DNA from: Gammaproteobacteria bacterium
GTDB lineage: Bacteria; Pseudomonadota; Gammaproteobacteria; Steroidobacterales; Steroidobacteraceae
Assembly: GCA_025359205.1 (NCBI GenBank)
Contig: JANYHD010000019.1
Location: 124,001-188,000, forward strand
DNA length: 64,000 nt
Direction of reading: 5' to 3'
In this document: in pieces, positions 29,819 through 39,549 of the stretch
How positions within the stretch are numbered: the stretch's first letter is position 1
How the letters are laid out: the number at the start of each line of letters is the position of its first letter
Position numbers and translations under genes: made by a program
The notes under the pieces: generated by a model
Database searches by the model: none
Told to the model about the DNA's origin: nothing
What the model saw: only the letters and a program-made list of their open reading frames with translations

Positions 29819-31303
29819 ATGGGTAAACCTACAGGGTTCATCGAGTACCTGCGCGAGCTGCCAGTCGATCGCGCTCCGGGCGAGCGTATGCGCGACTGGG
29901 GCGAGTTCCACCATCACATGGAGGAGCGGCACTTGCGCCAGCAGGGAGCGCGCTGCATGGACTGCGGCGTGCCTTTCTGCCAGACCGGCAAGCTCATCAG
30001 CGGCATGGCTTCCGGTTGCCCGGTCAACAACCTGATCCCCGAGTGGAACGACCTGGTGTACCGCGGCCTGTGGCACGAGGCGCTGGACCGGCTGCACCTG
30101 ACCAACAATTTCCCCGAATTCACCGGGCGAGTGTGCCCCGCGCCCTGCGAGGGTTCCTGCGTGCTCGGCATGAACGCGGCGCCAGTGGCGATCAAGACAC
30201 TCGAGAATGCGATCATCGACAAGGGCTTCGAGTCCGGTTGGGTGTTGCCTCACGTTCCACCGGTGCGCAGCGGCAAGAAGGTCGCCGTAGTTGGGTCCGG
30301 GCCGGCCGGCCTGGCGGCCGCGGCGCAGCTCAATCGCGCCGGCCACCTGGTGACGGTGCTCGAGCGCGCCGATCGGCCTGGGGGCCTGCTGATGTACGGC
30401 ATCCCGAACATGAAGCTCGATAAACGCGTGGTTGTGCTCCGCCGCATCGAGCTGCTCGAGCGCGAGGGTATCAAGTTCATCTGCAACGCCAACGTCGGCG
30501 AGAACGTCGAGGGTCCGTTGTTGCAGCGCGACTTCGACGCTGTCGTGCTGTGTACCGGGGCCACGCAGGCGCGTGACCTGCAGGTGGAAGGACGCGCGTT
30601 GCCGGGCGTGCACCTGGCGATGGACTACCTCACTGCGAGTACGCGCTCGCTCCTGAACGGCGGGGCGGATCACGCGGCGATACATGCGCGTGACAGAGAT
30701 GTGGTCGTAGTTGGCGGCGGCGACACGGGCACCGACTGCGTCGGCACGGCGATGCGCCAGGGCTGCCGCAGCCTGGTGCAGCTCGAGATCCTGCCGCGCC
30801 CGCCCGATGCGCGTGCGGCCGACAACCCGTGGCCCGAGTGGCCGAAGGTCTACAAGCTCGATTACGGCCAGGAGGAGGCGGCGGCGCGCTTTGGCGGCGA
30901 CCCGCGCAGCTACTCGACCACCGTGAAGAAATTCAGCGCCGGCGCCGGCGGTGCGCTGGCCTCGCTCCTGACCGTGACGATACGCTGGGAGAAGAGTGCC
31001 GCGGGTCAGTTCACGCCGGTCGAAATGCCCGAGAGCGAGCGCACGCTACCGGCGCAGCTCGCGCTCCTGGCGCTGGGGTTCCTCGGCCCCGAGCAATCAC
31101 TGCTGCGCGACCTGAAGACAGCGGTCGACGCGCGCAGCAACGTGCAGGCCGAGTACGGCAAGTACGCGACCAGCATCAAGGGCGTGTTCGCGGCCGGCGA
31201 TTGCCGGCGCGGCCAGAGCCTGGTCGTGTGGGCCATCAACGAAGGCCGCGGCGCGGCGCGCGAGTGCGATCGCTACCTGATGGGCCGAAGTAGCCTGCCC
31301 TAG
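29819..31303 (+). CDS. gltD: Glutamate synthase (NADPH) small subunit
   Basis: A 494-residue flavoprotein. N-terminal cysteine clusters for 4Fe-4S centres appear in CMDCGVPFCQ, SGCPVNN, and CPAPCEGSCV. Two nucleotide-binding folds follow: KVAVVGSGPAGLAAAAQLN for FAD and VVVVGGGDTGTDCVGTA for NADPH. The C-terminal GVFAAGDCRRGQSLVVWAI completes the FAD site. GltD passes electrons from NADPH to GltB. The gene lies 38 bp after gltB with only a weak ribosome site, so it is cotranscribed. Confidence 0.96.
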   Translation: MGKPTGFIEYLRELPVDRAPGERMRDWGEFHHHMEERHLRQQGARCMDCGVPFCQTGKLISGMASGCPVNNLIPEWNDLVYRGLWHEALDRLHLTNNFPEFTGRVCPAPCEGSCVLGMNAAPVAIKTLENAIIDKGFESGWVLPHVPPVRSGKKVAVVGSGPAGLAAAAQLNRAGHLVTVLERADRPGGLLMYGIPNMKLDKRVVVLRRIELLEREGIKFICNANVGENVEGPLLQRDFDAVVLCTGATQARDLQVEGRALPGVHLAMDYLTASTRSLLNGGADHAAIHARDRDVVVVGGGDTGTDCVGTAMRQGCRSLVQLEILPRPPDARAADNPWPEWPKVYKLDYGQEEAAARFGGDPRSYSTTVKKFSAGAGGALASLLTVTIRWEKSAAGQFTPVEMPESERTLPAQLALLALGFLGPEQSLLRDLKTAVDARSNVQAEYGKYATSIKGVFAAGDCRRGQSLVVWAINEGRGAARECDRYLMGRSSLP

Positions 31304-31328
31304 TCGCCAACGCGCGCCGCGGGCCGTC

Positions 31329-31853
31329 TCAGAACCGGTAGCCCACGCCGATGGCGGGCCCCTTGATGGTGACGCCGTCCTTGTCGTAGAGCGACATGTA
31401 CTCACCCTGCACGTACCAGTTCTTATTGAACAGGTATTGCGCGCCGACACCGTAGGAGAAGCTGCTGTCGCTGCCGGTGCCCGACACGGCGTTGCTGCTG
31501 AGCGTGATGTGCGCCCAGCCCGCCCGCGCATACACTTCGAAGTGTGACGCGGCCTCGAACTGCGCCTTCAGGTACGCGCCGTAGGCCGAATCCACTTTGA
31601 GGGTGACGCCGTTGATATCCCCGCTGGATGCCCCCGCCGCGGCCATGGCCTCAACAGCGAAGTTGCGGTTGAAGTTGTAGCCGCCCCGCACGACCAGCTC
31701 GCTCTGGTTGGAGGAAAGGCCAGCGAAGGATGTCTGTGGAAAGGCATAGCTGGCTTCAAAATAGCTGCCATCCGTGGGTTCGGCTGCCAGGACCGCCCCT
31801 GCCACGCAGCTGCCGAGACAGGCTGCGAGCGTCGTCGTAACTCCTGCTTTCAT
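31329..31853 (-). CDS. Small outer-membrane beta-barrel protein
   Basis: A 174-residue exported protein: signal peptide ending near VLAAE, then alternating strands rich in aromatic and small residues (YFEASYAFPQTSF; ELVVRGGYNFNRNFAVEAM; FEVYARAGWAHITL; NWYVQGEYMSLY), and a C-terminal strand ending GVGYRF, the usual signal for BAM-dependent insertion. Size and pattern suggest an eight-strand barrel of the OmpA/OmpX/Ail type. A GGGAG ribosome site precedes the ATG. It converges on gltD with a 25-bp gap. No specific function can be read. Confidence 0.85.
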   Translation of the reverse strand: MKAGVTTTLAACLGSCVAGAVLAAEPTDGSYFEASYAFPQTSFAGLSSNQSELVVRGGYNFNRNFAVEAMAAAGASSGDINGVTLKVDSAYGAYLKAQFEAASHFEVYARAGWAHITLSSNAVSGTGSDSSFSYGVGAQYLFNKNWYVQGEYMSLYDKDGVTIKGPAIGVGYRF

Positions 31854-32003
31854 CGATCTGCTCCCGTTGGTATGAGGAAACCGGACGGGAGGGAGCCTAG
31901 GCCGAGCGCTGCCGCAGCTGCCTTACCCCGGGCTTACAATCCGCATACACGAAGTGAGTTTCCACCACGAGAAGGCAACGGCTGTTGAGGTCGCATTGCG
32001 CAG

Positions 32004-32032
32004 TTGACGGTTGAATTATCGAGGCGTCAAAT
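32004..32032 (+). promoter_or_regulatory. Promoter of the cupin gene
   Basis: TTGACG (32004-32009), a 17-bp spacer, and TCAAAT (32027-32032), 98 bp upstream of the cupin ATG. Five of six and four of six matches to sigma70 boxes. The rest of the 277-bp divergent gap shows no gene. Confidence 0.45.
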
Positions 32033-32130
32033 GGAAGGATCGGCTGCGCCGCAGCCCGCGCCTATGGCGGGCTACGACGGCCGCCGTGTCTGCACTCGGT
32101 CCACAACTACGCCAACAAGGGAGAAATTCG

Positions 32131-32643
32131 ATGACACCGCGAAGCAAATTCATCGTAAGCACCGCGGCATTGGCCGCGCTGGCCGCCGGCATCGCGCTGG
32201 CGACCCCGCAAGTCGGATTGTTGTTCAGCTCCGTCTTGGTGACCGGCACGGTCAATCATGATGTCAATGCGCATGCTCATGTCGCGCTGGCCGGCACCGA
32301 AGAGGGTTTCAGCGCCCAGGTCGAGACTGAAGGCGCTGCAAATTTCCTCGTGCTGGACGCAAAGTATGCCCAGGGCGGCACTACCGGCTGGCACAACCAT
32401 CCCGGCATACTGCTACTGAGCCTGGCGGCCGATTCCGGGCCGATAGACTGGTATGACGCCAACTGCGTCAAGCATGTCTACAACGCTGGCGATTCCTGGA
32501 CGGAAGGAACATCGCTGCACGATGTGGTATTCCCCACGGCTCAGGGTGCGCATTTCGTGATCACCTACATACTGCCGAAAGGCGTCGGCAGGCGTACAGA
32601 CCAGGCGCCGCCCGCATGTGCGGCGGCGCTCGGCCTGATTTGA
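32131..32643 (+). CDS. Exported cupin-domain protein
   Basis: A 170-residue protein with an N-terminal membrane or signal segment (FIVSTAALAALAAGIALA) and a single cupin barrel. The first cupin motif is GGTTGWHNHPGILLLSLA, carrying metal-type histidines H88 and H90; the second includes AQGAHFVITYILPKG with H141. The ribosome site AAGGGAG before ATG 32131 is strong. Single-domain exported cupins are common and of varied or unknown function; enzyme activity cannot be claimed. A strong stem-loop follows the gene. Confidence 0.8.
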   Translation: MTPRSKFIVSTAALAALAAGIALATPQVGLLFSSVLVTGTVNHDVNAHAHVALAGTEEGFSAQVETEGAANFLVLDAKYAQGGTTGWHNHPGILLLSLAADSGPIDWYDANCVKHVYNAGDSWTEGTSLHDVVFPTAQGAHFVITYILPKGVGRRTDQAPPACAAALGLI

Positions 32644-32661
32644 TCGATTGCAGCGATTGAT

Positions 32662-32692
32662 GCGGGAGCGCCCGGTCAGCGGGCGCTCCCGC
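32662..32692. terminator. 13-bp stem-loop between convergent genes
   Basis: GCGGGAGCGCCCG (32662-32674) and CGGGCGCTCCCGC (32680-32692) form a perfect 13-bp stem with loop GTCAG. It lies between the cupin gene and the opposing cysQ. There is no T-run on either side, but the symmetry and position suggest a bidirectional transcription stop. Confidence 0.65.
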
Positions 32693-32732
32693 ACGCCGCA
32701 CGGTGGTCTTTGCCCTGGCGCCCCTGCGGTCG

Positions 32733-33467
32733 TCAGGGAGGCTTGCGTGCCGCCAGCGTGACGATCCGCTCCGCGAGCTCGGCGGGACACACCAGCAGGT
32801 CGGGCATGTAGGTGTTGACCTGGTTGTAGCGAAGTGGACTGCCGTCCAATCTCGACACGTGCAGGCCGGCGGACCGCGCGACCGCGACCGGCGCGCAGCT
32901 GTCCCATTCGTATTGACCGCCCGAATGCAGATAAATATCGGCCTCGCCGCGCACCACCGCCATGATCTTGGCGCCGGCCGAACCCATCGGGATGAGCTCC
33001 GCGCCGAGCGCATCGGCCACCACCACCGATTCAGCCGCTGGTCGCGTGCGGCTGACGACGATGCGGAGCTTGCCGGTATGGCGCGGTCGCGCGAACGTGT
33101 CACCGCTCCCGAGCGTGAGTGGCAGGCCAGGCAGGGCAACGGCACCGAGCGTGGCAACGCCGCCGACGGCGAGCGCCACGTGTACGGCCCAGTCGGCGCG
33201 TCCCTCGCCGTACTCGCGAGTGCCATCGAGCGGGTCGATGATCCATACGCGCTGGGCGCCGAGCCGCGCGGCGCTGTCCTGTTCTTCCTCCGACAGCAGC
33301 GCATCCGCCGGGCGATGCGTGCGGAGCGCGTGCATGATGAACATGTTGGCGAGCTGGTCGCCGAGTTTGCCGAGCGCCTTGCCCTCGAGCAGCCCAGACT
33401 GGCGCAGGTCCATCAGCAGCCGCCCGGCGCTCTCGGCGATCTGTCGCGCGAGCTCGGTGTCGTTCAT
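32733..33467 (-). CDS. cysQ: 3'(2'),5'-bisphosphate nucleotidase CysQ
   Basis: A 244-residue member of the inositol-monophosphatase superfamily. Metal-site motifs are present: LLSEEEQD, then [15 protein letters not shown] (DPxDGT), and [15 protein letters not shown] with the distal Asp. CysQ hydrolyses phosphoadenosine phosphate and PAPS to AMP and APS, removing the toxic by-product of sulfate assimilation. The start at 33467 overlaps the cysNC stop by 4 bp (ATGA), placing it last in the cysH-cysD-cysNC-cysQ operon. Confidence 0.93.
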   Translation of the reverse strand: MNDTELARQIAESAGRLLMDLRQSGLLEGKALGKLGDQLANMFIMHALRTHRPADALLSEEEQDSAARLGAQRVWIIDPLDGTREYGEGRADWAVHVALAVGGVATLGAVALPGLPLTLGSGDTFARPRHTGKLRIVVSRTRPAAESVVVADALGAELIPMGSAGAKIMAVVRGEADIYLHSGGQYEWDSCAPVAVARSAGLHVSRLDGSPLRYNQVNTYMPDLLVCPAELAERIVTLAARKPP

Positions 33468-35368
33468 GGCATCAGCCGGCTGACGATCAGCTCGGCCGCT
33501 TCTTCCGGCGTGAGCTTGGCCGTGTCGATGTGGATCTCGGGGGCGATCGGAGCCTCGTAGGGGCTGTCGATGCCGGTGAAGTTCTTCAGCTGGCCCGCGC
33601 GTGCCTTCTTGTACAGCCCCTTGACGTCGCGCGCCTCCGCGGCGGCAAGCGTCGAGTCGATGTGGATTTCGAAGAACTCTCCCGGCGCGACCATCTGCCG
33701 CACCATGGCGCGTTCGGCGCGGAACGGCGATATGAAGGCGGTGATCACGATCAGGCCGGCGTCCGTCATCAGCCTGGCCACCTCGCCAACGCGGCGAATG
33801 TTCTCGACGCGGTCGGCATCGGAAAAGCCGAGGTCGCGGTTGAGTCCGTGGCGGACGTTGTCGCCGTCGAGCAGGAAGGTGTGGCGGTTCATCCGCACCA
33901 GCCGCTTTTCGACCAGATTCGCAATGGTCGATTTGCCGGCGCCGGACAGACCCGTGAACCACAGTACCGCTGGCTTCTGGTGCTTGAGCTGCGCGTGCAG
34001 CTCGCGCGTCACGTCGAGCAGCTGCCAGTGGATGTTGCTGGCACGGCGCAGCGCGAAGTGCAGCAGGCCCGCGGCGACCGTGGCGTTGCTGAGCTTGTCG
34101 ATCAGGATGAAGCCGCCCAGCTCGCGGCTTTGTTCGTAGGCTTCGAATACCAGCGGCTGGTCAGTGGATATATTGGCGACGCCGATCGCGTTCAGGTCCA
34201 GCGTGCGGGCCGCCAGGTGCTCGAGCGTGTTGACGTTGAGCTGGTACTTCGGCGCCTGCACCTGCGCTGTCACGGTCTGCGTGCCGAGCTTCAGCCAGTA
34301 GGTGCGCCCGGGCAGCATCTCCTCGTCGGCCATCCACACGATCGTGGCCTCGAACTGGTCGGCCGCCTCGGGCGGATCGCAGGCCTCTGCGATCACGCAG
34401 CCGCGCGAGCAATCGAGCTCATCGGCGAAGCATAGCGTGACCGATTGGCCGGCCACGGCCTCGGCCAGGTCGCCGTCCAGCGTGGCAATGCGGCTGACCG
34501 TGGTCATGCCACCCGCGGGCAGCACGCGCACCGCGTCGCCCGGGCGTACGCGCCCGGCGGCGATCAGGCCCGCGTAACCGCGAAAATCGTGGCTCGGCCG
34601 GTTCACCCATTGCACCGGCATGCGGAAGGGCCGCGCCTGCTCTGCATCGGTCGCGAGCGGCACGGTCTCGAGGTGCTCGATCAACGCCGGGCCGCGATAC
34701 CAGGGCGTGCGCTCCGATCGGCTCGCGATGTTGTCGCCGACCAAGCCTGAAATCGGCATGGCGACGAATGCGCCCATGCCGATGCGGTCCGCGAAAGCGC
34801 GATAGTCGGCGACGACGGCGTCGAAGCGCGCCTGCTCATAGCCCACCAGGTCCATCTTGTTGACGGCGAGCACAATGTTGCGGATGCCGAGCAGCTGCAC
34901 AAGGTAACTGTGGCGGCGCGTCTGCGTCAGCACGCCCAGGCGCGCGTCGACCAGGATGACGGCCAGCTCGGCGGTCGAGGCGCCGGTGACCATGTTGCGC
35001 GTGTACTGCTCGTGGCCGGGCGTGTCGGCGACGATGAACTTGCGCCGGTCAGTGGCGAAATAACGGTATGCGACATCAATCGTAATGCCCTGCTCCCGCT
35101 CCGCAGCCAGCCCGTCCACCAGCAGCGCGAAGTCGAGGTTCTGACCCTGCGTGCCGACGCGGGCGCTGTCGGCCGCGAGCGCGGCGAGCTGGTCCTCGAA
35201 GATCATCTTCGAGTCGTATAGCAGCCGCCCGATCAGTGTCGACTTGCCGTCATCGACGCTGCCGCAGGTGATGAAGCGCAGCAGCGACTTGTGCTGCTGC
35301 GCCTCGAGGTAGGCCTCGATGTCCGCGACCGCGAGCGCCGGGGCCTGGTAGCTGGGGCGGGGACTCAA
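33464..35368 (-). CDS. cysNC: Bifunctional sulfate adenylyltransferase large subunit / APS kinase (CysN-CysC fusion)
   Basis: A 634-residue fusion. Residues 1 to about 440 are CysN, an EF-Tu-like GTPase: P-loop GSVDDGKST near 36-44, TPGHEQY, and NKMDLVG, then a beta-barrel part. Residues from about 455 onward are Cys[12 protein letters not shown] near 470, [16 protein letters not shown], and AFISPF. CysN with CysD makes APS from sulfate and ATP using GTP; CysC phosphorylates APS to PAPS. The ATG overlaps the cysD stop by 4 bp. The fusion is known in several proteobacteria. Confidence 0.96.
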   Translation of the reverse strand: MSPRPSYQAPALAVADIEAYLEAQQHKSLLRFITCGSVDDGKSTLIGRLLYDSKMIFEDQLAALAADSARVGTQGQNLDFALLVDGLAAEREQGITIDVAYRYFATDRRKFIVADTPGHEQYTRNMVTGASTAELAVILVDARLGVLTQTRRHSYLVQLLGIRNIVLAVNKMDLVGYEQARFDAVVADYRAFADRIGMGAFVAMPISGLVGDNIASRSERTPWYRGPALIEHLETVPLATDAEQARPFRMPVQWVNRPSHDFRGYAGLIAAGRVRPGDAVRVLPAGGMTTVSRIATLDGDLAEAVAGQSVTLCFADELDCSRGCVIAEACDPPEAADQFEATIVWMADEEMLPGRTYWLKLGTQTVTAQVQAPKYQLNVNTLEHLAARTLDLNAIGVANISTDQPLVFEAYEQSRELGGFILIDKLSNATVAAGLLHFALRRASNIHWQLLDVTRELHAQLKHQKPAVLWFTGLSGAGKSTIANLVEKRLVRMNRHTFLLDGDNVRHGLNRDLGFSDADRVENIRRVGEVARLMTDAGLIVITAFISPFRAERAMVRQMVAPGEFFEIHIDSTLAAAEARDVKGLYKKARAGQLKNFTGIDSPYEAPIAPEIHIDTAKLTPEEAAELIVSRLMP

Positions 35369-36261
35369 AAGTAGCCCTCCTGCTTCTTCTTTTCCATGCT
35401 CGCGGGCTGGTCGCGATCGATCGCGCGTCCCTGCCGTTCCGAGGTCGTGGTGAGCAGCATCTCGCGGATGATCTCGGGCACAGTCGCCGCCGTGCTCTCG
35501 ACCGCGCCGGTGAGCGGGTAGCAGCCGAGCGTGCGGAAGCGGATCGAGCGAGTGACCGGCTGCTCGCCAGCGCTAAGCGGTAAGCGCTCGTCGTCCACCA
35601 TCAGCAGCAGGCCATCGCGCCTGACGGTGGGGCGTGGCGCCGCGAAATACAGCGGCACGATGGGGATCTTCTCCAGGTGGATGTACTGCCAGACATCCAG
35701 TTCGGTCCAGTTGGAAAGCGGAAATACGCGCATGCTCTCGCCGCGGAACTTGCGCGCGTTATAGAGGCGCCACAGCTCAGGCCGTTGGCGCTTGGGATCC
35801 CAGCGGTGGTTGGCGGAACGAAAGCTGAAGATGCGTTCCTTGGCGCGGCTGGCTTCTTCATCGCGCCGCGCGCCGCCGAAGGCCGCATCGAACCCGTAAT
35901 GGTCGAGCGCCTGCTTCAGGCCTTCGGTCTTCCACAGATCAGTGTGCAGCGTACCGTGTTCGAAAGGATTGATGCCGCGCCGCTTGGCTTCCGGGTTCTG
36001 GTAGACGAGCAACTGGATGCCCGGCAACGCCGCCACCTGCGCGCGCAGCGCGTACATGTCGCGGAACTTCCAGGTGGTGTCGACGTGCAGCAAAGGGAAC
36101 GGCAGCGGGGCGGGGTGGAAGGCCTTGCGCGCCAGCTGCAACATCACGGCCGAGTCCTTGCCGATCGAATACAGCAGGACCGGCTTGCCGGTCTCGGCGA
36201 CCACCTCGCGGAAGATGTGAATGCTTTCGGCTTCGAGTCGTTGCAGGTGCGTGAGTGGCAT
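35365..36261 (-). CDS. cysD: Sulfate adenylyltransferase small subunit CysD
   Basis: A 298-residue member of the PP-loop ATPase family with [20 protein letters not shown] (the SxGKDS phosphate loop), [37 protein letters not shown], and WNPWQ-like [21 protein letters not shown]. It forms the catalytic part of ATP sulfurylase with CysN. The start at 36261 shares one base with the cysH stop (TAATG), so translation is coupled. Residues upstream of [13 protein letters not shown] belong to the overlapping cysH region and were not included. Confidence 0.95.
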   Translation of the reverse strand: MPLTHLQRLEAESIHIFREVVAETGKPVLLYSIGKDSAVMLQLARKAFHPAPLPFPLLHVDTTWKFRDMYALRAQVAALPGIQLLVYQNPEAKRRGINPFEHGTLHTDLWKTEGLKQALDHYGFDAAFGGARRDEEASRAKERIFSFRSANHRWDPKRQRPELWRLYNARKFRGESMRVFPLSNWTELDVWQYIHLEKIPIVPLYFAAPRPTVRRDGLLLMVDDERLPLSAGEQPVTRSIRFRTLGCYPLTGAVESTAATVPEIIREMLLTTTSERQGRAIDRDQPASMEKKKQEGYF

Positions 36262-36998
36262 TACAGATCGCTGATGGAACCCGGCAATTGTCGAGGTTGC
36301 AGCCCGCATTCGCGCGACTCGGGGCTCTCCCACCACCAGCGGCCGGACCGGCTGTCCTGGCCGGGTTCGACCGCGCGGGTGCAGGGCGCGCAGCCGATGC
36401 TGGGGAAGCCTGCATCGTGCAGCGGATTGTAGGGCAATTTTTCCTGCCGGATATAGTTCCAGATTTCAGCGCCGCTCCACTCGAGCAGTGGATTCACCTT
36501 CTGCAGTCGGTAGCGCGCGTCCCATTCCAGCGTCTGCACCTCGGCGCGCTCGGCCGACTGCTCGTGGCGCACGCCCGTGACCCAGGCGTTGTAGCCGATG
36601 ATGGCGCGCTGGAACGGCTCGACCTTGCGGATGTGGCAGCAGGCCTGCCGCTGCGCGAGTCCCTTGTAGAATCCGTTGATGCCGTGATCCGCCACGTAAT
36701 TCTGCACGCGCTGCGCTTCGGGGAATGCGACGCGGATGCGGCGCTGGTAACGCTGCTCGATGCGCTCGAGCAGCTCGAGCGTCGACTCCGGGAGCCGCCC
36801 GGTGTCGACTGTGAAGATGTCGATCTGCGGCGCGTGCCTGAAGATGAGATCGGTCAGGACTGCGGCCTCGGACCCGAGGCTGCTGGCGTAGACCACGCGC
36901 CCAAAGTCGCGCACCGCCGCCTGCAGCAGCCGGACAGAATCAGCCACTTTCGCGGCCGCAGCAGGCGCCACGGTGATTGCGGACGCTTCGATTTGCAT
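36261..36998 (-). CDS. cysH: Phosphoadenylyl/adenylyl-sulfate reductase, 4Fe-4S (APS) type
   Basis: A 245-residue PP-loop reductase with [25 protein letters not shown], and RHEQSAER. It has the paired cysteines C120-C121 and C203-x2-C206 that bind a 4Fe-4S cluster in assimilatory APS reductases and are absent from PAPS reductases. The catalytic cysteine C231 is in RECGLQ. It should therefore reduce APS directly to sulfite, although the operon also encodes an APS kinase. The start at 36998 (MQIEASAIT) was chosen over an upstream extension lying in the divergent promoter. Confidence 0.92.
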   Translation of the reverse strand: MQIEASAITVAPAAAAKVADSVRLLQAAVRDFGRVVYASSLGSEAAVLTDLIFRHAPQIDIFTVDTGRLPESTLELLERIEQRYQRRIRVAFPEAQRVQNYVADHGINGFYKGLAQRQACCHIRKVEPFQRAIIGYNAWVTGVRHEQSAERAEVQTLEWDARYRLQKVNPLLEWSGAEIWNYIRQEKLPYNPLHDAGFPSIGCAPCTRAVEPGQDSRSGRWWWESPESRECGLQPRQLPGSISDL

Positions 36999-37019
36999 GC
37001 CCGCATTGTGCTTGGAAGA

Positions 37020-37025
37020 ACTATA
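37020..37025 (-). promoter_or_regulatory. -10 element for the cys operon
   Basis: TATAGT on the minus strand, 22 bp before the cysH start, in an AT-rich stretch (about 37015-37051) of an otherwise GC-rich divergent gap. No good -35 is visible, which fits dependence on an activator such as CysB, but no CysB site could be defined. Confidence 0.35.
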
Positions 37026-37144
37026 ACAATGTTGATATGAGCACTGATATGCCTGCGGGGACAGGGTCCGCGCGCCTGCCGCTGCGTCCGGCTGCATGCG
37101 GGAGCGTGTAGTAACATGCGCCCGATCCCGACAGGAGCTGCGCC

Positions 37145-37603
37145 TTGGCCGGACTGTATTTCGAAGAGTTCCACGTGGGGCAGCTGTTTCGTCACGCCAT
37201 GCGCCGCACCGTGACCGAAACCGACAACCTGATCTTTTCGGCGCTGACGCACAACCCGGCGGCGCTTCATCTCGACGCCGAATATTGCCGCACCCAATCC
37301 GAGTTCGGCCAGCGCGTCGTCAACAGCGTGTACACGCTCGGGCTCATGGTCGGCGTTTCAGTGGGCGACACGACGCTCGGCACCACAGTTGCCAACCTGG
37401 GCTGGGACGAAGTGCGCTTTCCGAAGCCCTTGTTCCACGGCGACACCGTGCGCTGTGAAACCGAGGTGCTTGAATTGCGCGACAGCCGCTCGCGTCCGGC
37501 CCACGGCATCGTCATCTTCGCGCACCGCGCCTACAACCAGCACGAGGTACTGGTAGCCAGCTGCAAGCGCTCGGCGCTCATGCTGCGGAAACCCCACTCG
37601 TGA
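37145..37603 (+). CDS. MaoC-family (R)-specific enoyl-CoA hydratase-like protein
   Basis: A 152-residue hot-dog fold protein with the MaoC motifs: FEEFHVGQLFRHAMRRTVTETDNLIFSALTHNPAALHLD (catalytic Asp/His segment) and GTTVANLGWDEVRFPKPLFHGDTV. It hydrates an enoyl-CoA. The start is TTG at 37145 with an AGGAG ribosome site 7 bp upstream. Its stop overlaps the CitE-like gene (TGATG). MaoC proteins paired with CitE-type lyases act on C5 dicarboxylic CoA esters such as mesaconyl- or itaconyl-CoA, so a similar substrate is the best guess. Confidence 0.88.
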   Translation: MAGLYFEEFHVGQLFRHAMRRTVTETDNLIFSALTHNPAALHLDAEYCRTQSEFGQRVVNSVYTLGLMVGVSVGDTTLGTTVANLGWDEVRFPKPLFHGDTVRCETEVLELRDSRSRPAHGIVIFAHRAYNQHEVLVASCKRSALMLRKPHS

Positions 37604-38490
37604 TGGCACGCTCCTGGCTGTTCGTCCCGGGCGACAGCGAACGCAAACTGGCGAAATCGGAAAATTGCGGCGCCGACGTGCTCATCCTCGACCTCGAGGA
37701 TTCCGTGACGCCGGAGCACAAGGCCGCGGCGCGCGGCCTGGTGCGTGACTTCCTCGCCGCACACGCGGCGCGGCGGCGCTCGCAGCTGTGGGTGCGCGTC
37801 AATTCCGCCGGCAGCGCCGATTGTGCGGCGGATCTCGCCGCCGTCGTTGCCGCGCGGCCCGATGGCATTGTGCAACCGAAGACACGCTCGGCCGCGGACG
37901 TGACCTGGCTGGGCACGCAGCTCGACGGCCTCGAACGCAGGCACGGCCTGCAACAAGCAGCGATCCGCATCCTGCCGATCGCGACCGAGACGCCCGCGGC
38001 GCTGTTTGCGATGGGCGGTTATGCACAGTGCGGCGCGCGGCTCGCCGGCCTCACCTGGGGCGCGGAGGACCTGAGCGTTGCAATTGGCGCCACCGCCAAC
38101 CAGGAAGCGGACGGCACGTGGACTGCACCCTTCCAGTTCGCGCGCTCGCTGTGTCTGTTCGGCGCGGCGGCCGCAGGCGTCGCCGCCATCGACACGCTGC
38201 ACATCGATTTCCGCGATGGTGCCGGCCTGATCGCCAGTTGCGCCGCGGCGCGGCGCGACGGTTTCAGTGGCAAGCTCGCCATTCATCCTGAACAGGTGAG
38301 CGTGATCAACGAATGCTTCCTGCCGAGCGCGGCCGAACTCGCGCAGGCCCAGCGTATCGTGGCGCTGTTTGCCGCGAATCCGGGCGCTGCTGCACTGTCG
38401 CTCGACGGCCGCATGGTGGATATCCCACACCTGCGCCAGGCGGAGCATATCCTGGCTCGCGCCGCCGACCAGGGCCTGAAGCGCGCATGA
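37603..38490 (+). CDS. HpcH/HpaI/CitE-family CoA ester lyase
   Basis: A 295-residue TIM-barrel enzyme: RSWLFVPGDSERKLAKSE, DVLILDLEDSVTPEHKAAAR (metal-binding acidic residues), RVNS, IVQPKTRSAADV, ILPIATETPAALFAM (the catalytic/metal Glu), LTWGAEDLSVAIGA, and GFSGKLAIHPEQV. Relatives cleave citramalyl-CoA, malyl-CoA or citryl-type esters to acetyl-CoA and an oxo acid. The ATG at 37603 overlaps the MaoC stop by one base. The MaoC-lyase pair suggests hydration followed by retro-Claisen cleavage. No CoA-transferase gene is nearby. Confidence 0.9.
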   Translation: MARSWLFVPGDSERKLAKSENCGADVLILDLEDSVTPEHKAAARGLVRDFLAAHAARRRSQLWVRVNSAGSADCAADLAAVVAARPDGIVQPKTRSAADVTWLGTQLDGLERRHGLQQAAIRILPIATETPAALFAMGGYAQCGARLAGLTWGAEDLSVAIGATANQEADGTWTAPFQFARSLCLFGAAAAGVAAIDTLHIDFRDGAGLIASCAAARRDGFSGKLAIHPEQVSVINECFLPSAAELAQAQRIVALFAANPGAAALSLDGRMVDIPHLRQAEHILARAADQGLKRA

Positions 38491-39512
38491 CAGCCACCAA
38501 CCGTCGCATCGTGCTCGACCACCGCCCGGAAGGCACTCCAGTCGCCGGGAATTTCCGCCGCGACGACCAGCCGGTGCCGGAATTGTCTGATGGACAGATC
38601 CTGCTGCGTAATCACTACCTGTCGATCGACCCGGCGCAGCGCGGCTGGATCAGTCCCGGCGTCAATTTCGCCGACCCGGTGCCGGTCGGCGATGTGATGC
38701 GCTCGCTCGCGGTCGGCAGCGTCGCCGTCACGCGCAACGCGAAATATGCGATCGGCGAATTTCTCTACGGCTGGTTTGGCTGGCAGGACTACTGCGCGGC
38801 GGGCGAGGCACAGGTGATTGCGCGCGTGCAGCCCGCGCAGGGGCCGGTGAGCCTCGGGTTGGGCCTGTATGGCATCTCGGGCGTCACGGCATACCTGGCG
38901 CTGACCGAACTGGGCCGGCCGCGCGCGGGCGAAACTGTGCTCGTCTCGACCGCAGCCGGCGCGGTGGGCAGCATCGTCGGCCAACTCGCGCGCCGCCTGG
39001 GTTGCCGCGTGGCAGGGCTCACCGGGAGCGATGACAAGGTGCGCCAGTGCCTCGCCGAGTTTGGTTATCACGCGGCACTCAACTATCACAATGGGCTTGA
39101 TGCACCTGCCCTTCAGGCGCTGTGCCCGCATGGTGTGGACATCTTTTTCGACAACACCTCCGGCGCGATTGCCGACGCAGTTTGGCCGTTCATGAACCTG
39201 CGCGGCCGCATCGTGCAATGTGGCACCGCCGCGGTCGCCTCCTGGGACCCGGCGCCGCTCGCGCCACGGCGCGAGCGCATCATGCTGACGCGTCGCCTGC
39301 GCCACGAGGGCTTCATCATCTTCGATCATCTCGAGCGCTTCCCGGCCGTGGTGACGCAGCTGGCCCGCTGGCAGCAGGAGGGCGCCCTGGTGTTTCACGA
39401 GGACATCGAGACGGGCCTCGATCACGCGCCGGGCGCGCTGGCAGCCATTTTCCGCGGCGAGAACCGCGGCAAGAAGATGGTCCGCATCACCAATGGGACG
39501 CGCGCGCTGTAA
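38487..39512 (+). CDS. Zinc-independent NADP-dependent oxidoreductase (MDR, CurA-like)
   Basis: A 341-residue medium-chain reductase: LSIDPAQRGWIS near the substrate site, FGWQDYC, GLYGISGVTAYLAL, and the nucleotide fold VLVSTAAGAVGSIVGQLARRLG. No zinc-ligand cysteines are present. It resembles leukotriene-B4 12-hydroxydehydrogenase and E. coli CurA, which reduce alpha,beta-unsaturated ketones with NADPH. The ATG overlaps the lyase stop (ATGA), making a three-gene MaoC-CitE-reductase operon. The substrate is unknown. Confidence 0.9.
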   Translation: MTATNRRIVLDHRPEGTPVAGNFRRDDQPVPELSDGQILLRNHYLSIDPAQRGWISPGVNFADPVPVGDVMRSLAVGSVAVTRNAKYAIGEFLYGWFGWQDYCAAGEAQVIARVQPAQGPVSLGLGLYGISGVTAYLALTELGRPRAGETVLVSTAAGAVGSIVGQLARRLGCRVAGLTGSDDKVRQCLAEFGYHAALNYHNGLDAPALQALCPHGVDIFFDNTSGAIADAVWPFMNLRGRIVQCGTAAVASWDPAPLAPRRERIMLTRRLRHEGFIIFDHLERFPAVVTQLARWQQEGALVFHEDIETGLDHAPGALAAIFRGENRGKKMVRITNGTRAL

Positions 39513-39549
39513 GCTGCGCGAGCCGCCACCGGCGGATGAGGAGAGCGCC

